64,000 bases of DNA from Oscillatoriaceae cyanobacterium Prado104 (GTDB lineage: Bacteria; Cyanobacteriota; Cyanobacteriia; Cyanobacteriales; Microcoleaceae): assembly GCA_025454405.1 (NCBI GenBank), contig JALOON010000006.1:172747-236746 (forward strand), read 5' to 3'. The position numbers and the translations under genes are program-made. The notes beneath the pieces are model-generated. The model was not told the origin of the DNA, did no database searches, and saw only the letters and a program-made list of their open reading frames with translations. Below are positions 18,633-27,075 of the stretch, piece by piece (within the stretch, counting starts at the first letter, position 1; each line of letters starts with the position of its first letter).

Positions 18633-18705
18633 CAAGCCTGACCTTTCTCGCTCTGGCTGGTACTTACAATACATACAAGCCTGACCTTTGTAGCTCCGGC
18701 TGGTA
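18633..18705. promoter_or_regulatory. 30-bp direct repeat, 43-bp period, upstream of the KaiC-like gene
   Basis: CAAGCCTGACCTTT plus a CTGGCTGGTA-like end occurs at 18633-18662 and again at 18676-18705 with three mismatches. A 43-bp period is about four helical turns, so two protein copies could bind the same face. The second copy ends 80 bp before the start codon of the KaiC-like gene. A regulatory role is inferred from position and spacing only. Confidence 0.4.
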
Positions 18706-18785
18706 TATTAAAACCGACACAGCAGAAAGAGCACGCCGTTCAAAAGAATTGTCTCGTCCATCCGGGAAAGGAAGAGTGTTCGCAA

Positions 18786-20234
18786 ATGTCAGATAATCGT
18801 TTGTCTACAGGAATTGCTGGGTTAGATGAAGTTCTCAATGGCGGCTGCCTTCCAGAACGCACGTATCTGGTACGGGGCGGGCCCGGAACCGGCAAAACAA
18901 CCTTGGGAATGCAATTTTTAAACGCAGGTGCTATCCAAGGCGAGGCCGTGCTGCTGATTACCCTAGCAGAAACCGTGACTCAACTGCAGAAGACGATCGC
19001 GCGGCTGGGATTTGACCCGCAAGCCATCACCTTTCTTGACTTGAGCCCGAGTTCCGAATTTTTTGCCCAAGTCCAAACCTACGACATTTTTTCACCGGCT
19101 GAAGTCGAACGGGAACCCACCGCCCGCCGCATTGTCGAACAGGTGGAAACCCTGAAGCCAAAACGCATTTTTATTGATTCGATGACCCAGTTTCGCTACC
19201 TGGCGAACGATACGTTTCAGTTTCGCAAGCAAGTGCTCTCGTTCCTGCGGTTTCTAGTCGAGCAAGGAGCAACGGTTCTGTTTACTTCGGAGAACTCTCA
19301 AGAAGCACCCGACGACGATTTGCAGTTCATGAGCGATGGAGTATTCAATTTAGACTTTACCCGCAACGAGCGCACGCTTTGTGTTTCCAAGTTGCGCGGT
19401 AGCAGCTTTCAAGACGGAGATCATGCCCTTCGCTTAACTAGCACGGGAATGCGGGTGTTCCCCCGATTGATCCCTACAGAATACAATCGAGAATTGCCGA
19501 TCGAAATCATTTCCTCCGGCATCCCCGAACTCGACGAACTGCTGCACGGCGGCATCGAACGCAGCACTATTACCATCATCAGCGGACCCAGCGGCGTGGG
19601 GAAAAGCACGCTAGCACTTCAATTCATGAAAGAGGCGGCGGGACGGGGCGAGCGATCGGTCATTTATACTTTTGAGGAGCGAAAAGAAACGCTGCTGCGC
19701 CGCGCTGAAGGGGTCAACATAGCCGTTGGCGCGATGCAGGCCCGCGGCACCCTCTCGGTGGTGCAAATAGAACCGCTGTGTTATGCGCCTGACGAATTTG
19801 CCAACCTCGTGCGCCAGGAAGTAGAGCAACAGCAAGTGCGGGTAATCGCGATCGATAGTGTGTCCGGCTACCGGCTGTCAATGCGCGGCGCAGACTTGAC
19901 GACCCACCTGCACGCCCTGTGCAAGTATTTGCAGAATATGGGCGTGGCGGTGCTGTTGATCAACGAAGTCGAAAGCATTACTGGAGACTTTCGCGTTACA
20001 GAAGTGGGAATTAGCTATCTGGCAGATACGATCGTCTTTCTGCGCTATTTAGAAATTAAAGGCGAACTGCGGCGGGTCATCGGCGTTCTCAAAAAGCGCC
20101 TCACCGATTTTGAGAAAACCTTGCGCGAATTTAAAATTAGCCGCTACGGTATTAAAGTCGGCGAGCCGCTCACCCAGCTTCGAGGCGTACTGACTGGCGT
20201 GCCAGAATTGTTAAAGGATGAAAACATCAAGTAG
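18786..20234 (+). CDS. Double-domain KaiC-like ATPase
   Basis: 482 residues with two RecA/KaiC domains. Domain I: Walker A GGPGTGKTT (31-39), Walker B RIFIDS (Asp131). Domain II: GPSGVGKST (267-275), VIAIDS (Asp357). In true KaiC each domain has a catalytic Glu pair after strand 2; domain II keeps it (Glu297, Glu298 in TFEERKETLL), but domain I reads TLAET (Ala61, Glu62). The KaiC phosphosites Ser431/Thr432 align with Ser410/Tyr411 (GISYLADTI). The C-terminal tail is shorter than in clock KaiC. No kaiA or kaiB is nearby; a kinase with a receiver-like domain follows after 109 bp. It is therefore a KaiC homologue in a two-component setting, not the core clock gene. Confidence 0.88.
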   Translation: MSDNRLSTGIAGLDEVLNGGCLPERTYLVRGGPGTGKTTLGMQFLNAGAIQGEAVLLITLAETVTQLQKTIARLGFDPQAITFLDLSPSSEFFAQVQTYDIFSPAEVEREPTARRIVEQVETLKPKRIFIDSMTQFRYLANDTFQFRKQVLSFLRFLVEQGATVLFTSENSQEAPDDDLQFMSDGVFNLDFTRNERTLCVSKLRGSSFQDGDHALRLTSTGMRVFPRLIPTEYNRELPIEIISSGIPELDELLHGGIERSTITIISGPSGVGKSTLALQFMKEAAGRGERSVIYTFEERKETLLRRAEGVNIAVGAMQARGTLSVVQIEPLCYAPDEFANLVRQEVEQQQVRVIAIDSVSGYRLSMRGADLTTHLHALCKYLQNMGVAVLLINEVESITGDFRVTEVGISYLADTIVFLRYLEIKGELRRVIGVLKKRLTDFEKTLREFKISRYGIKVGEPLTQLRGVLTGVPELLKDENIK

Positions 20235-20237
20235 TAG

Positions 20238-20262
20238 GTTGGGTTGAGGAACGAAACCCAAC
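20238..20262. repeat. GTTGGGTT...AACCCAAC palindromic repeat
   Basis: GTTGGGTT (20238-20245) pairs with AACCCAAC (20255-20262) around GAGGAACGA, between the KaiC-like gene and the kinase. The same 25-bp sequence occurs at 49144-49168. It lacks a T-run, so its effect on read-through into the kinase gene is unknown. Confidence 0.75.
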
Positions 20263-20343
20263 ACAATTGGATGTTGGGAGGCGAAATCCTTAATATTTGA
20301 TAAACTGTCAACCACCAGCATTGCCTGTCAGAAGGTTTGAGCG

Positions 20344-21444
20344 ATGAATCGAATTTTAATTATTGTCGAACAATCTGAGAATTGCCGCCTCCTGGCAGAG
20401 TGGTTGGGACGGTATTACGAAGTTGTTGTCGCAGCACCTGCAGTGCATGCAGGCCGAGCTGTACCCGTGTTAGACGAACCCTTTGACTTGTGCATTCTTG
20501 ACGGCCCGGCGCTCGATCGATTGTGGGAATGGGTGCAGGCGAGAAAACAAGCGGATCGTCCTATTTTTCTACCTGTTTTGTTGATTACTCTTCGCTCTGA
20601 TGTCAAACTTTTGACGCGGCATTTGTGGCAAACTATTGACGAATTGATTACCAAACCGATCGAAAAGCCAGAATTGCACGCGCGGGTAGAAATGCTGCTG
20701 CGATCGAGGCGGCTTTCCCTAGAACTTCAAGCCGCGCTCGATCGAGAACGCGAATTGAAGGAACTCAAATCGCGCTTTGTTTCGATGGTTTCCCATGAAT
20801 TCCGCAACCCGCTGAATGCTATTTCTGGTTTCGCTCGATTGTTACAAAAGCAACAGTTGCCACCGGAAAAACAGGCGAGTTTTTTGCAGCGGATTCAATC
20901 GATCGTCAGCCAGATGGTTGATTTGCTGGATAATGTTTTGACATTGAGCAAATCTGAGGCCGATCGTCTGGTATTAAATCCGGTTGCGATCGAACTCATC
21001 CCGTTTTGCCATCGGTTAATTGAAGATATCAAAATTAGCGCTGGCACTCGCCATACCATTCAGTTTAACTGTGAAGAAGAGTGTCTTACCATTGAGATAG
21101 ACGAAACGTTGGTGCGACAGGTTCTCACAAATTTGCTGTCAAATGCTATCAAATATTCAGCACCCGACAGTACTATTTTGTTTGAGTTAGAATGCCGATC
21201 GTCCGCACTGATTTTCCGAGTGCAAGATGAAGGCATTGGCATGACAAAGGCGGATCTGGAACGACTGTTTGAATCATTTTACCGTGCCAGCAACGCGACT
21301 GATATTCCGGGGACTGGCTTGGGGCTGGCAATTGTCAAACAGGCAGTAGAAAGGCAGGGTGGCAAGATTTCTGTCGCCAGCGAAATTAACGTCGGGACAA
21401 CATTCACTGTAACTCTGCCAGTCGGAGATCTAGCGGCAAATTAG
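20344..21444 (+). CDS. Receiver-domain histidine kinase paired with the KaiC-like gene
   Basis: 366 residues. Residues 1-120 are receiver-like: ILIIVEQSE (the usual acidic pair reduced to Glu9 and neighbouring residues), FDLCILDGPAL with the likely phospho-acceptor Asp53, and ITKPIEKPEL with the conserved Lys. A short coiled linker leads to the DHp domain, FVSMVSHEFRNPLNAISGFA (His151), and an HATPase domain with LTNLLSNAIKYS, DEGIGM and GTGLGLAIVK. It has no membrane segment and should be cytoplasmic. The same strand and 109-bp spacing suggest it works with the KaiC-like ATPase. Because the receiver lacks the full acidic pocket, phosphorylation of Asp53 is uncertain. Confidence 0.82.
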   Translation: MNRILIIVEQSENCRLLAEWLGRYYEVVVAAPAVHAGRAVPVLDEPFDLCILDGPALDRLWEWVQARKQADRPIFLPVLLITLRSDVKLLTRHLWQTIDELITKPIEKPELHARVEMLLRSRRLSLELQAALDRERELKELKSRFVSMVSHEFRNPLNAISGFARLLQKQQLPPEKQASFLQRIQSIVSQMVDLLDNVLTLSKSEADRLVLNPVAIELIPFCHRLIEDIKISAGTRHTIQFNCEEECLTIEIDETLVRQVLTNLLSNAIKYSAPDSTILFELECRSSALIFRVQDEGIGMTKADLERLFESFYRASNATDIPGTGLGLAIVKQAVERQGGKISVASEINVGTTFTVTLPVGDLAAN

Positions 21445-21465
21445 AGTTCGATCGCGATAAGATTA

Positions 21466-21523
21466 GTTCGTAGTGCGGACTTTAGTCCGTAAAATACTGC
21501 GGACTAAAGTCCACACTACGAAC
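21466..21523. repeat. GCGGACTTTAGTCCG palindromic repeat
   Basis: TAGTGCGGACTTTAGTCCGT and ACTGCGGACTAAAGTCCACA, with ACTACGAAC beyond it, form two related hairpins in opposite orientation. Related copies occur at 45826-45900 and, in altered form (GGACTTCCGTCC / GGACTGAAGTCC), at 41735-41783. Confidence 0.7.
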
Positions 21524-21553
21524 CGTATATTAAAAATTTAACTACGTATTTGT

Positions 21554-21928
21554 ATGTTGAAATATCAACCTTACGTCTTAGCGATCGATTTGGAAGGAAC
21601 ATTAATATCGAATGCAGTCAGCCAATTTTCGAGGTCGGGCTTGTATAATTTTCTCGAATATTGTCATAACAATTTTTGTCGCATTGTCATTTTTACCGCC
21701 GTCAGTGAATTGCATTTCCGTAACATTGCAATAACCTTTATCCTGAAAATGATGGCGAGTTCGATCGAGTCATGCGGAAATTATCGCAAATTAGTTGAGC
21801 GCCAATTTTTTTATAGTGTACCGTTTCTAGGTTGTAAAAACAACAGACCAATGCCGATCGAATATTGGTTTCGGCTGTGGCTTATCAGGTATTGTAGGTT
21901 GTTGTTTATAAAAACAATTAATTCATGA
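21554..21928 (+). pseudogene. Remnant of a HAD-like phosphatase gene
   Basis: The frame starts YQPYVLAIDLEGTLISNAVS and continues FLEYCHNNFCRIVIFTAVSE, which looks like motif I (DxxGTL) and motif II of a HAD-type hydrolase. After about residue 65 (HFRNIA) the resemblance stops and the translation becomes unlike a protein, while a different frame runs into a stop. The gene therefore seems truncated or frameshifted. Base composition is like its neighbours. Not proven: the full-length relative would be needed to see where it broke. Confidence 0.4.
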
Positions 21929-22017
21929 CTTTGCTGGCAGAAAATAGCTTTTTCTAAAATATCGGCTAGTTCTCTGACAAATGCGGACCATTCAAAAACA
22001 AAAGCTTTATGTTCCAT
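21882..22017 (-). pseudogene. Possible N-terminal fragment of an uncharacterised protein
   Basis: The minus-strand frame from ATG 22017 reads MEHKAFVFEWSAFVRELADI then LEKAIFCQQSHELIVFINNN and LQYLI, which resembles the start of a conserved cyanobacterial hypothetical protein of about 95 residues. After this the frame runs into the other remnant and ends without the expected C-terminal half. It converges with the HAD-like remnant, as if a deletion joined two gene fragments. Low confidence, based on recalled similarity only. Confidence 0.3.
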
Positions 22018-22064
22018 TGACACGATCTGTGAAAAGAATGAGGAGTAACGGGCAGTTAGATCGG

Positions 22065-22448
22065 CTATTCATCAGAAATCTCAAAACGCCCCATCATACG
22101 ATCGTACAAGTCTTTGCGATAATCATCCAGGCTTTTAGAGCGACATGACATAGGATGAACTTGGATCGTTCCCCGCCAAGAATTTATTTCTAAATCGTCT
22201 AGTAACATCTGAGGTTTGGGCAAGAATGCCTCAAATATCTCTAAGATACCAAGCTCTCTAGCACTATTTTTAGCATATTCTGCTCCGCCCGAACTCCAGC
22301 AATAGAGTGTAGCTCCTTGTTTCTTAAGTTCTTTGATATGTTCTATAGTAGCAATAATGGGAATTCTTTTACTGCCATAACTTCGGACTAATGTGTCATC
22401 AATATCAACATAGATATTAAACGGTTGGGTTGAGTTATTACTTTGCAT
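22065..22448 (-). CDS. Small HAD-superfamily protein
   Basis: 127 residues. Motif I is FNIYVDIDDTLVRSYG with both Asp of the DxDDT pattern; motif II is LYCWSSGGAEYAKNSARELG (Ser/Gly position); a later LPKPQMLLDDLEINSWRG contains a LDD acidic motif (motif IV). The cap domain is absent. HAD proteins of this size usually dephosphorylate small molecules, but the substrate cannot be told. It faces left, towards the decayed remnants, with the poly-C/G inverted repeat in its upstream region. Confidence 0.75.
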   Translation of the reverse strand: MQSNNSTQPFNIYVDIDDTLVRSYGSKRIPIIATIEHIKELKKQGATLYCWSSGGAEYAKNSARELGILEIFEAFLPKPQMLLDDLEINSWRGTIQVHPMSCRSKSLDDYRKDLYDRMMGRFEISDE

Positions 22449-22514
22449 ATTTGCGATGCTTCTATTTTTAACATCAAACGCAGTGACAGAATGCTTGTTT
22501 GACCGCGAGAGCTC

Positions 22515-22626
22515 GATCCCCCCTAGCCCCCCTTAAGAAGGGGGGAACCGGAGTTAACTCAAATTGCAAGAGGGGGGACTGGAGTTAACTCAAAGTCCCC
22601 CTTTTTAAGGGGGATTTAGGGGGATC
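22515..22626. repeat. 112-bp inverted repeat with GATCCCCC ends
   Basis: The arms 22515-22536 (GATCCCCCCTAG then CCCCCCTTAA) and 22605-22626 (TTAAGGGGGATT then TAGGGGGATC) are nearly perfect complements. The interior holds GGAGTTAACTCAAA twice (22550 and 22581). The same CCCCCCT...AAGGGGGG core appears translated as PPLTKGG inside the glycosyltransferase gene near 38400-38440, so this is a dispersed mobile-like element. Confidence 0.75.
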
Positions 22627-22704
22627 TAGACTCAGGAAAAAATGATATTTCTGGTGAGTTTTAGTCTTAAGTTGGCACCAACGAACATGGTGCTGTGTCC
22701 GCGA

Positions 22705-25638
22705 CTATTTGAACGCGGGCAAACAACCAGAATTACCCCTGGGATTGCGCTCCGAATTACCAGCAGCATTGTATCCCACCAACACCACTTCCCCCCGATC
22801 GTTCCTCACCCAACCCCGCGCCGGAACCACAGCAGCAGTAGAATTTTCCGCTTCCGGACTGGCACCAGGTAACTCTTGGCTTCTTCCTTCTTCCTCCTTC
22901 CTGCTTCCTTCCACTTCCACCCACGGAAACGGTGCAGATTCGCTGCTGAGGGCATCGTTCGGACTCGGCGGGACTCCCCCTTTACCCGTCACGGTAAATG
23001 CGCTCTCGCCCCCTTGAACGCAGGGATTTGCAGCAATTAACGCCTCCGGATCGACTACATTTTGCGGTAGTTCCACCAATCCCCGCGCCGGATTCACGCC
23101 CGAACTGCTAAAAGTTACCGTCCCTTGCAACGCTGGACCCGCATTTTGGGAAATCGCCGCGATGTCGCTAGTCGGCAGCAGGGAAGTAGGGTCAATCTGC
23201 AGCGCCGCGAGTTGAGCGTCCGTCAGTCCCAAACTGTCTCTTACTTGTTCGCGAGTCCTAACCGTAAAACCGAAGACATTGGGTACGTTGAGATTAACAC
23301 GGCCGCCACTGGCCGATCGCGCGTTTGCCGTGATGTCGCTGTTTTCCCGCCGGATGGCTGCTAGAGTGTCGCTGGTGATGTTAATGTTACCGCCGCTAGC
23401 AGCCCCCGCATCCGTAGTAATGCGGCTTCCCCGGCGCAACTGGATATCTCGGGCTTGCAAGTTAAGATTCGCCCCCGCACCCGATGCCGTCGAACCGTCA
23501 ATGCGGCCTTTGGTATCGAGGGCGATCGAATCTGCGACGATATTGATATTGCCGGCACGCCCGGTTCCCGTAGCCTGTACCGTCACCGCAGCCCCATCCC
23601 GCACGTTCAGTTGGCGGGTATTGAGATTGAGTTCGCCCGCATTCGCCGTAGCGTTGGGATTGGTGCCGAAAACTTTGCCAACGGAAGCGTCTATTGCACT
23701 GACAAATAAACCGTTATTTCCGCTGCCAATTACATCAATTCGATCGGCATTAATTGTAATATCGCCTCCATTTCCCAAACCGAAAGAATCAGTAGCAATT
23801 ATTCCCCCGTCCCGCACCGTCAGCCTCGGCGTATCCACTCGAATATTGCCACTCTTACCGGAACTCAAAGTACCAGAAGTAAAAGCACTAGCATTTTGAG
23901 TTCCGCTGAGCAAAGTTTGAGAAATTCCTGCAATTTCTACCGATTCGCTAGCCCTAACGGTTAAATTTCCTGCCGGCCCTCCATTCTGGGAAAATAGAAA
24001 TCTGCCAACTAATACACCCGTTCCCAACGTGAAAGAAGAACCGCCAGAAAGACTCAACCGTTTGGTGTCAACTGTAATGTCTCCCGCCCTGCCATCAGCA
24101 CCAATAGTCAGCGTGCTGATTCCCGTCGCTACCACAGTTCCCGGTCTGGCATTAAACAATTCCACCGATTCAGCCGCCTTAATAGTGATATTTCCTGCCG
24201 ATCCGGTACTGTAGCTAGTACTAGCGAGAAGCGACCCATCAGTCATAATTAATCGCTGCAAGTCAATGTTGAGACTTCCTCCAGCGCCGCTACTATCTTT
24301 TGCTGTCGCGTTGTTAATTGCAGAACCTGCCATTTCAAAAGAATTGGCGCGGATGTTTAGATTGCCTGCATTTGCAGTACCGAAAGTAATGCCACTACCT
24401 ACCACGCCATCGCGCATCACCAGGCGTCCCGTATCGATGTTGGTACTTCCCCCATTTCCAGCACCACCAGTACCGTTAAAAAACAAAAAGTTCGGGTCGA
24501 AAGGGTCGATCGTCCCCGATACTAGATATTTAATTACTACTTCTTGGTAGCCTTCTATTCCTCGTCCGCTCATTTCAATTGAGTCGGTAGCAGCGAGGTT
24601 GATATTGCCACCTGCACCATTGCCCAAAGTGAAAGTAGAAAGTTGCGAACCTCCCTCAATGCGCAAGTTACGGGCGGCGATATCGATATCCCTACCGTCA
24701 GTATTTCCGAAGGTCAGCGCCAAAATTCGCGAACCGCTGACAGTAACATTTTCTCCTCTAATATCTACTTTGCCACCCCCAGTCCCGCTGGTGTTTACAA
24801 GAGATCCGCCGGATATTTGAATGTTGCCGAAGTTGGCAATACCGTTATAGTTTAAAGTTAGACCCAGGGGAGTTGGTGTGAAATTAACAATGCCGGGACT
24901 GGCAACGCTGCCGAGTATAATTTGTCCGTTATTTGCGGTTAAATTGCCGCCTGCGAGCTGAATGTCGCCGCCAATTAAGGCTAAAGTTCGATCGGGATCT
25001 ACTGCTAAACCGACATTGTTGGGAATGGGAATCGGTACGGGGAATGGTGGCAGATTGACTTGTCCGGTAGCGGTCGATCGATTGACAATTGCACCGGGAT
25101 TTTCGCGAAATCTCAAACCGACAGGAATGCTAACTGTTAATAAAGGCGCTGTTTGCGGGTTGGTAGCGCTGAATTCTAAGTTGTTATTAAATACAATGCT
25201 ATCAGCAGTTGTCGCAAAAAAAGAACCGCGCAAATCCAATGTAGCGTTCGGACCGAAGACTATGCCTTGCGGGTTGATTAAGAATAAATTGCTACTTCCC
25301 AACACTCCCAAAGTTCCTAAAATGTTCGATCGATTGCCACCTGTAACCCGAGTAAAAATATTGGAAATACCTTGCGGATTTTCAAAATAAGCGCCTTGCC
25401 CTTCATTGACATTGAATTCTCGGAAACTGTGAAATAAACTAGAGCCGCGAATTGCGCCGCCAGAAATGCGATCGCTCGGCAAGTTATTAATAGTATCGGG
25501 TGCGGTGCGCGAACCTTCCGAACCCAAAGTGCTATCTGGAATAATTTGGGCGATCGCGCTTCCGGGAAACAGACCGAAATAAACAGTTAAAAGTAAAAAG
25601 TAAGCTCCACAACAGACGGGTAGTTTGCCATAATTCAT
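22705..25638 (-). CDS. Secreted TPS-type exoprotein (filamentous haemagglutinin N-terminal domain)
   Basis: 977 residues. A signal peptide (MNYGKLPVCCGAYFLLLTVY, cleavage near AIAQ) precedes the two-partner-secretion carbohydrate-dependent haemagglutination domain: IIPDSTLGSEGSRTAPDTIN, FHSFREFNVNEGQGAYFENP, NIFTRVTGGNRSNILGTLG, LFLINPQGIVFGPNATLDL (about 30-165). The remaining 700 residues are imperfect beta-helix repeats with recurring GNGGDITI / AGNLTVRASESVEI units. Near the C-terminus SRKEEEGRSQELPG translates an AAGAAGG-type tandem repeat. Export needs a TpsB barrel, not encoded here. Homologous along its whole length to the frameshifted gene at 27347-30182, so the two are tandem paralogues. 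Confidence 0.85.
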   Translation of the reverse strand: MNYGKLPVCCGAYFLLLTVYFGLFPGSAIAQIIPDSTLGSEGSRTAPDTINNLPSDRISGGAIRGSSLFHSFREFNVNEGQGAYFENPQGISNIFTRVTGGNRSNILGTLGVLGSSNLFLINPQGIVFGPNATLDLRGSFFATTADSIVFNNNLEFSATNPQTAPLLTVSIPVGLRFRENPGAIVNRSTATGQVNLPPFPVPIPIPNNVGLAVDPDRTLALIGGDIQLAGGNLTANNGQIILGSVASPGIVNFTPTPLGLTLNYNGIANFGNIQISGGSLVNTSGTGGGKVDIRGENVTVSGSRILALTFGNTDGRDIDIAARNLRIEGGSQLSTFTLGNGAGGNINLAATDSIEMSGRGIEGYQEVVIKYLVSGTIDPFDPNFLFFNGTGGAGNGGSTNIDTGRLVMRDGVVGSGITFGTANAGNLNIRANSFEMAGSAINNATAKDSSGAGGSLNIDLQRLIMTDGSLLASTSYSTGSAGNITIKAAESVELFNARPGTVVATGISTLTIGADGRAGDITVDTKRLSLSGGSSFTLGTGVLVGRFLFSQNGGPAGNLTVRASESVEIAGISQTLLSGTQNASAFTSGTLSSGKSGNIRVDTPRLTVRDGGIIATDSFGLGNGGDITINADRIDVIGSGNNGLFVSAIDASVGKVFGTNPNATANAGELNLNTRQLNVRDGAAVTVQATGTGRAGNINIVADSIALDTKGRIDGSTASGAGANLNLQARDIQLRRGSRITTDAGAASGGNINITSDTLAAIRRENSDITANARSASGGRVNLNVPNVFGFTVRTREQVRDSLGLTDAQLAALQIDPTSLLPTSDIAAISQNAGPALQGTVTFSSSGVNPARGLVELPQNVVDPEALIAANPCVQGGESAFTVTGKGGVPPSPNDALSSESAPFPWVEVEGSRKEEEGRSQELPGASPEAENSTAAVVPARGWVRNDRGEVVLVGYNAAGNSERNPRGNSGCLPAFK

Positions 25639-25989
25639 GGGAGTTCTGTAATTGGTAAATTACCACATAATTTTAACAGAATCTTTAAGCTGCGAAGGAA
25701 ACTTTTAAATTTCTGATTTTTGCAGCCATTAAAATTACCAAAATCAGCAGTTCGATCGACAATTACAGCAAATCCCAAGTTTGTGAATCACACCCCAGAA
25801 ACCCGGTTTCTCTGTATCCCATGAAGCAGCATCGTCCGCTACAAAATCCGTTACCTTTCTTCCGTTATATAAATCCTACTCATACCCGATCGATACCTAT
25901 CAAAGCTATTCAATTAAGGGTTGAGTTTCGTTTATTTCCTGCTTCACTCTGGTAGTGTCGGCACTCACCAGTCCACAGGCTAGCATCGC
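25639..25989. other. Leader of the intact exoprotein gene and right end of the TnpB element
   Basis: 25640-25830 matches the leader of the paralogue near 30240-30310, including AAGTTTGTGAA and AGAAACCCGGTTTCTCTGTA, so the tandem duplication included upstream DNA. Here only a half copy of the palindrome is present. From about 25900 the sequence is the 3' flank of the TnpB gene (on the minus strand: GCCTGTGGACTGGTGAGTGC, then GTGAAGCAGGAAATAAACG), a type of sequence found at the right end of IS200/IS605 elements, where the guide (omega) RNA is encoded. Confidence 0.55.
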
Positions 25990-25995
25990 CTAACT
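25900..25995 (-). ncRNA. Candidate omega RNA / right-end region of the TnpB element
   Basis: In IS200/IS605 elements the guide RNA overlaps the 3' end of tnpB and extends to the element's right end. Here the sense-strand sequence after the TnpB stop contains CGCCAGTTAGGCGATGCTAG, in which CGCCAGTTAGGCG forms a hairpin, and then GCCTGTGGACTGGTGAGTGC. Boundaries are not determined; the right end near 25900 is an estimate. Confidence 0.35.
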
Positions 25996-27075
25996 GGCGA
26001 CTCTTGACAAATTAATTGCAGCGTTCAAATCGCGGTCAATGACGAAACCACAATGACTGCATTCAAACACTCGCTCAGAGAGTCCTAGTGTTTCTTTTTT
26101 TACTCCACAGCAAGAGCAAGTTTTAGAACTTGGGAACCATCGGTCAACCACTACCAATTTAGAGCCATACAATTTACACTTGTAAGTTAGCTGGCGGCGA
26201 AACTCGTAAAATCCCATGTCCTGAATGCTTTTCGCTAGCTTGCGATTTGCCAGCATCCCGGATACATTTAAATCCTCAATGACAACTGTGCCGTGGTTTT
26301 TGGCAAGTAGTGTCGTGAGTTTATGCAAAGTATCTTTACGGATATTGGCAATTTTCTGATGCAACAAGGCTATCTTAATTTGAGCCTTTTTCCAGTTTTT
26401 AGAACCTTTAACTTTGTGACGGTTCAAAAATTGCAAGCGCGCTAGTTTTTTCTCGAACTTGCGGTAAGATTTAGCACCTTCAATTACTTCACCAGTGCTC
26501 AGAGCAGCTAAGTGCTTGATGCCGAGGTCAACACCTACAACGCTTGTATTTGCTGTAGTTGTTTCTGCTACATCAAAGCGGAAACTGATAAACCACCTCG
26601 AGGCTTGACGGCTAATTGTGGCGGATTTCGGCTTAACTTGAGGCAATCTTTCGTAAGTTTTCAGAACACCAATTACAGGTACTTGAATTTTGTTGTTGCC
26701 TAAAATCTTAACTGCGCCCTCCAAAGTAAAAGAGTCGCGTTTGCCTTTTTTCTTAAACTTAGGGACGCCAGAAGTTTTGTTAAAGCAGCGTTTCCATGCC
26801 TCGCGCAGCGCCATTAATGCGAACTGCGGTGCAGATTTGCTGCACTCGTAATACCATTGATTCTCTGATTTCACCATCGCTACTAACAGTTTGTGCAAGT
26901 CAATAGCGCTGGGAAACTTTAATTTTTCCTGGGGGTTTTGTTGGTTGTGGTCGAGAATGTTCAGGGTAAGCCACAGTCCCCAATTCCAAGCATGACGGGC
27001 TACACCGCAATGCTTCATTAATGCTGTGCGCTGTTGGTTATTTATTTTTAACTCAGTTTTCAAACCGAGTAGCAT
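25990..27075 (-). mobile_element. tnpB: TnpB-family RNA-guided nuclease of an IS200/IS605-like element (no tnpA)
   Basis: 361 residues. RuvC-like residues are present: GVDLGIKHLA (Asp183), TVVIEDLNVSGM (Glu267) and FVIDRDLNAAINL (Asp347/Asp349 motif). The zinc ribbon is CSCCG/CSHCG (Cys320, Cys323, Cys339, Cys342). An N-terminal helix-turn-helix-like part (about 1-110) includes HAWNWGLWLTLN. All catalytic residues are intact, so it may be active. No tnpA transposase lies nearby, as in many stand-alone tnpB elements. It sits between the two exoprotein paralogues. TnpB is a guide-RNA-directed DNA nuclease that cuts at transposon-like targets; guide and target cannot be read with certainty here. 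Confidence 0.9.

Noticed and set aside
18786..20234. Core circadian clock kaiC gene
   Set aside because: No kaiA/kaiB next to it, altered catalytic and phosphosite residues and a short C-terminal tail; it fits a KaiC-like paralogue.
23279..23899. 206-codon plus-strand frame inside the exoprotein gene
   Set aside because: Complementary shadow of the repetitive beta-helix coding region; similar frames occur along both paralogues.
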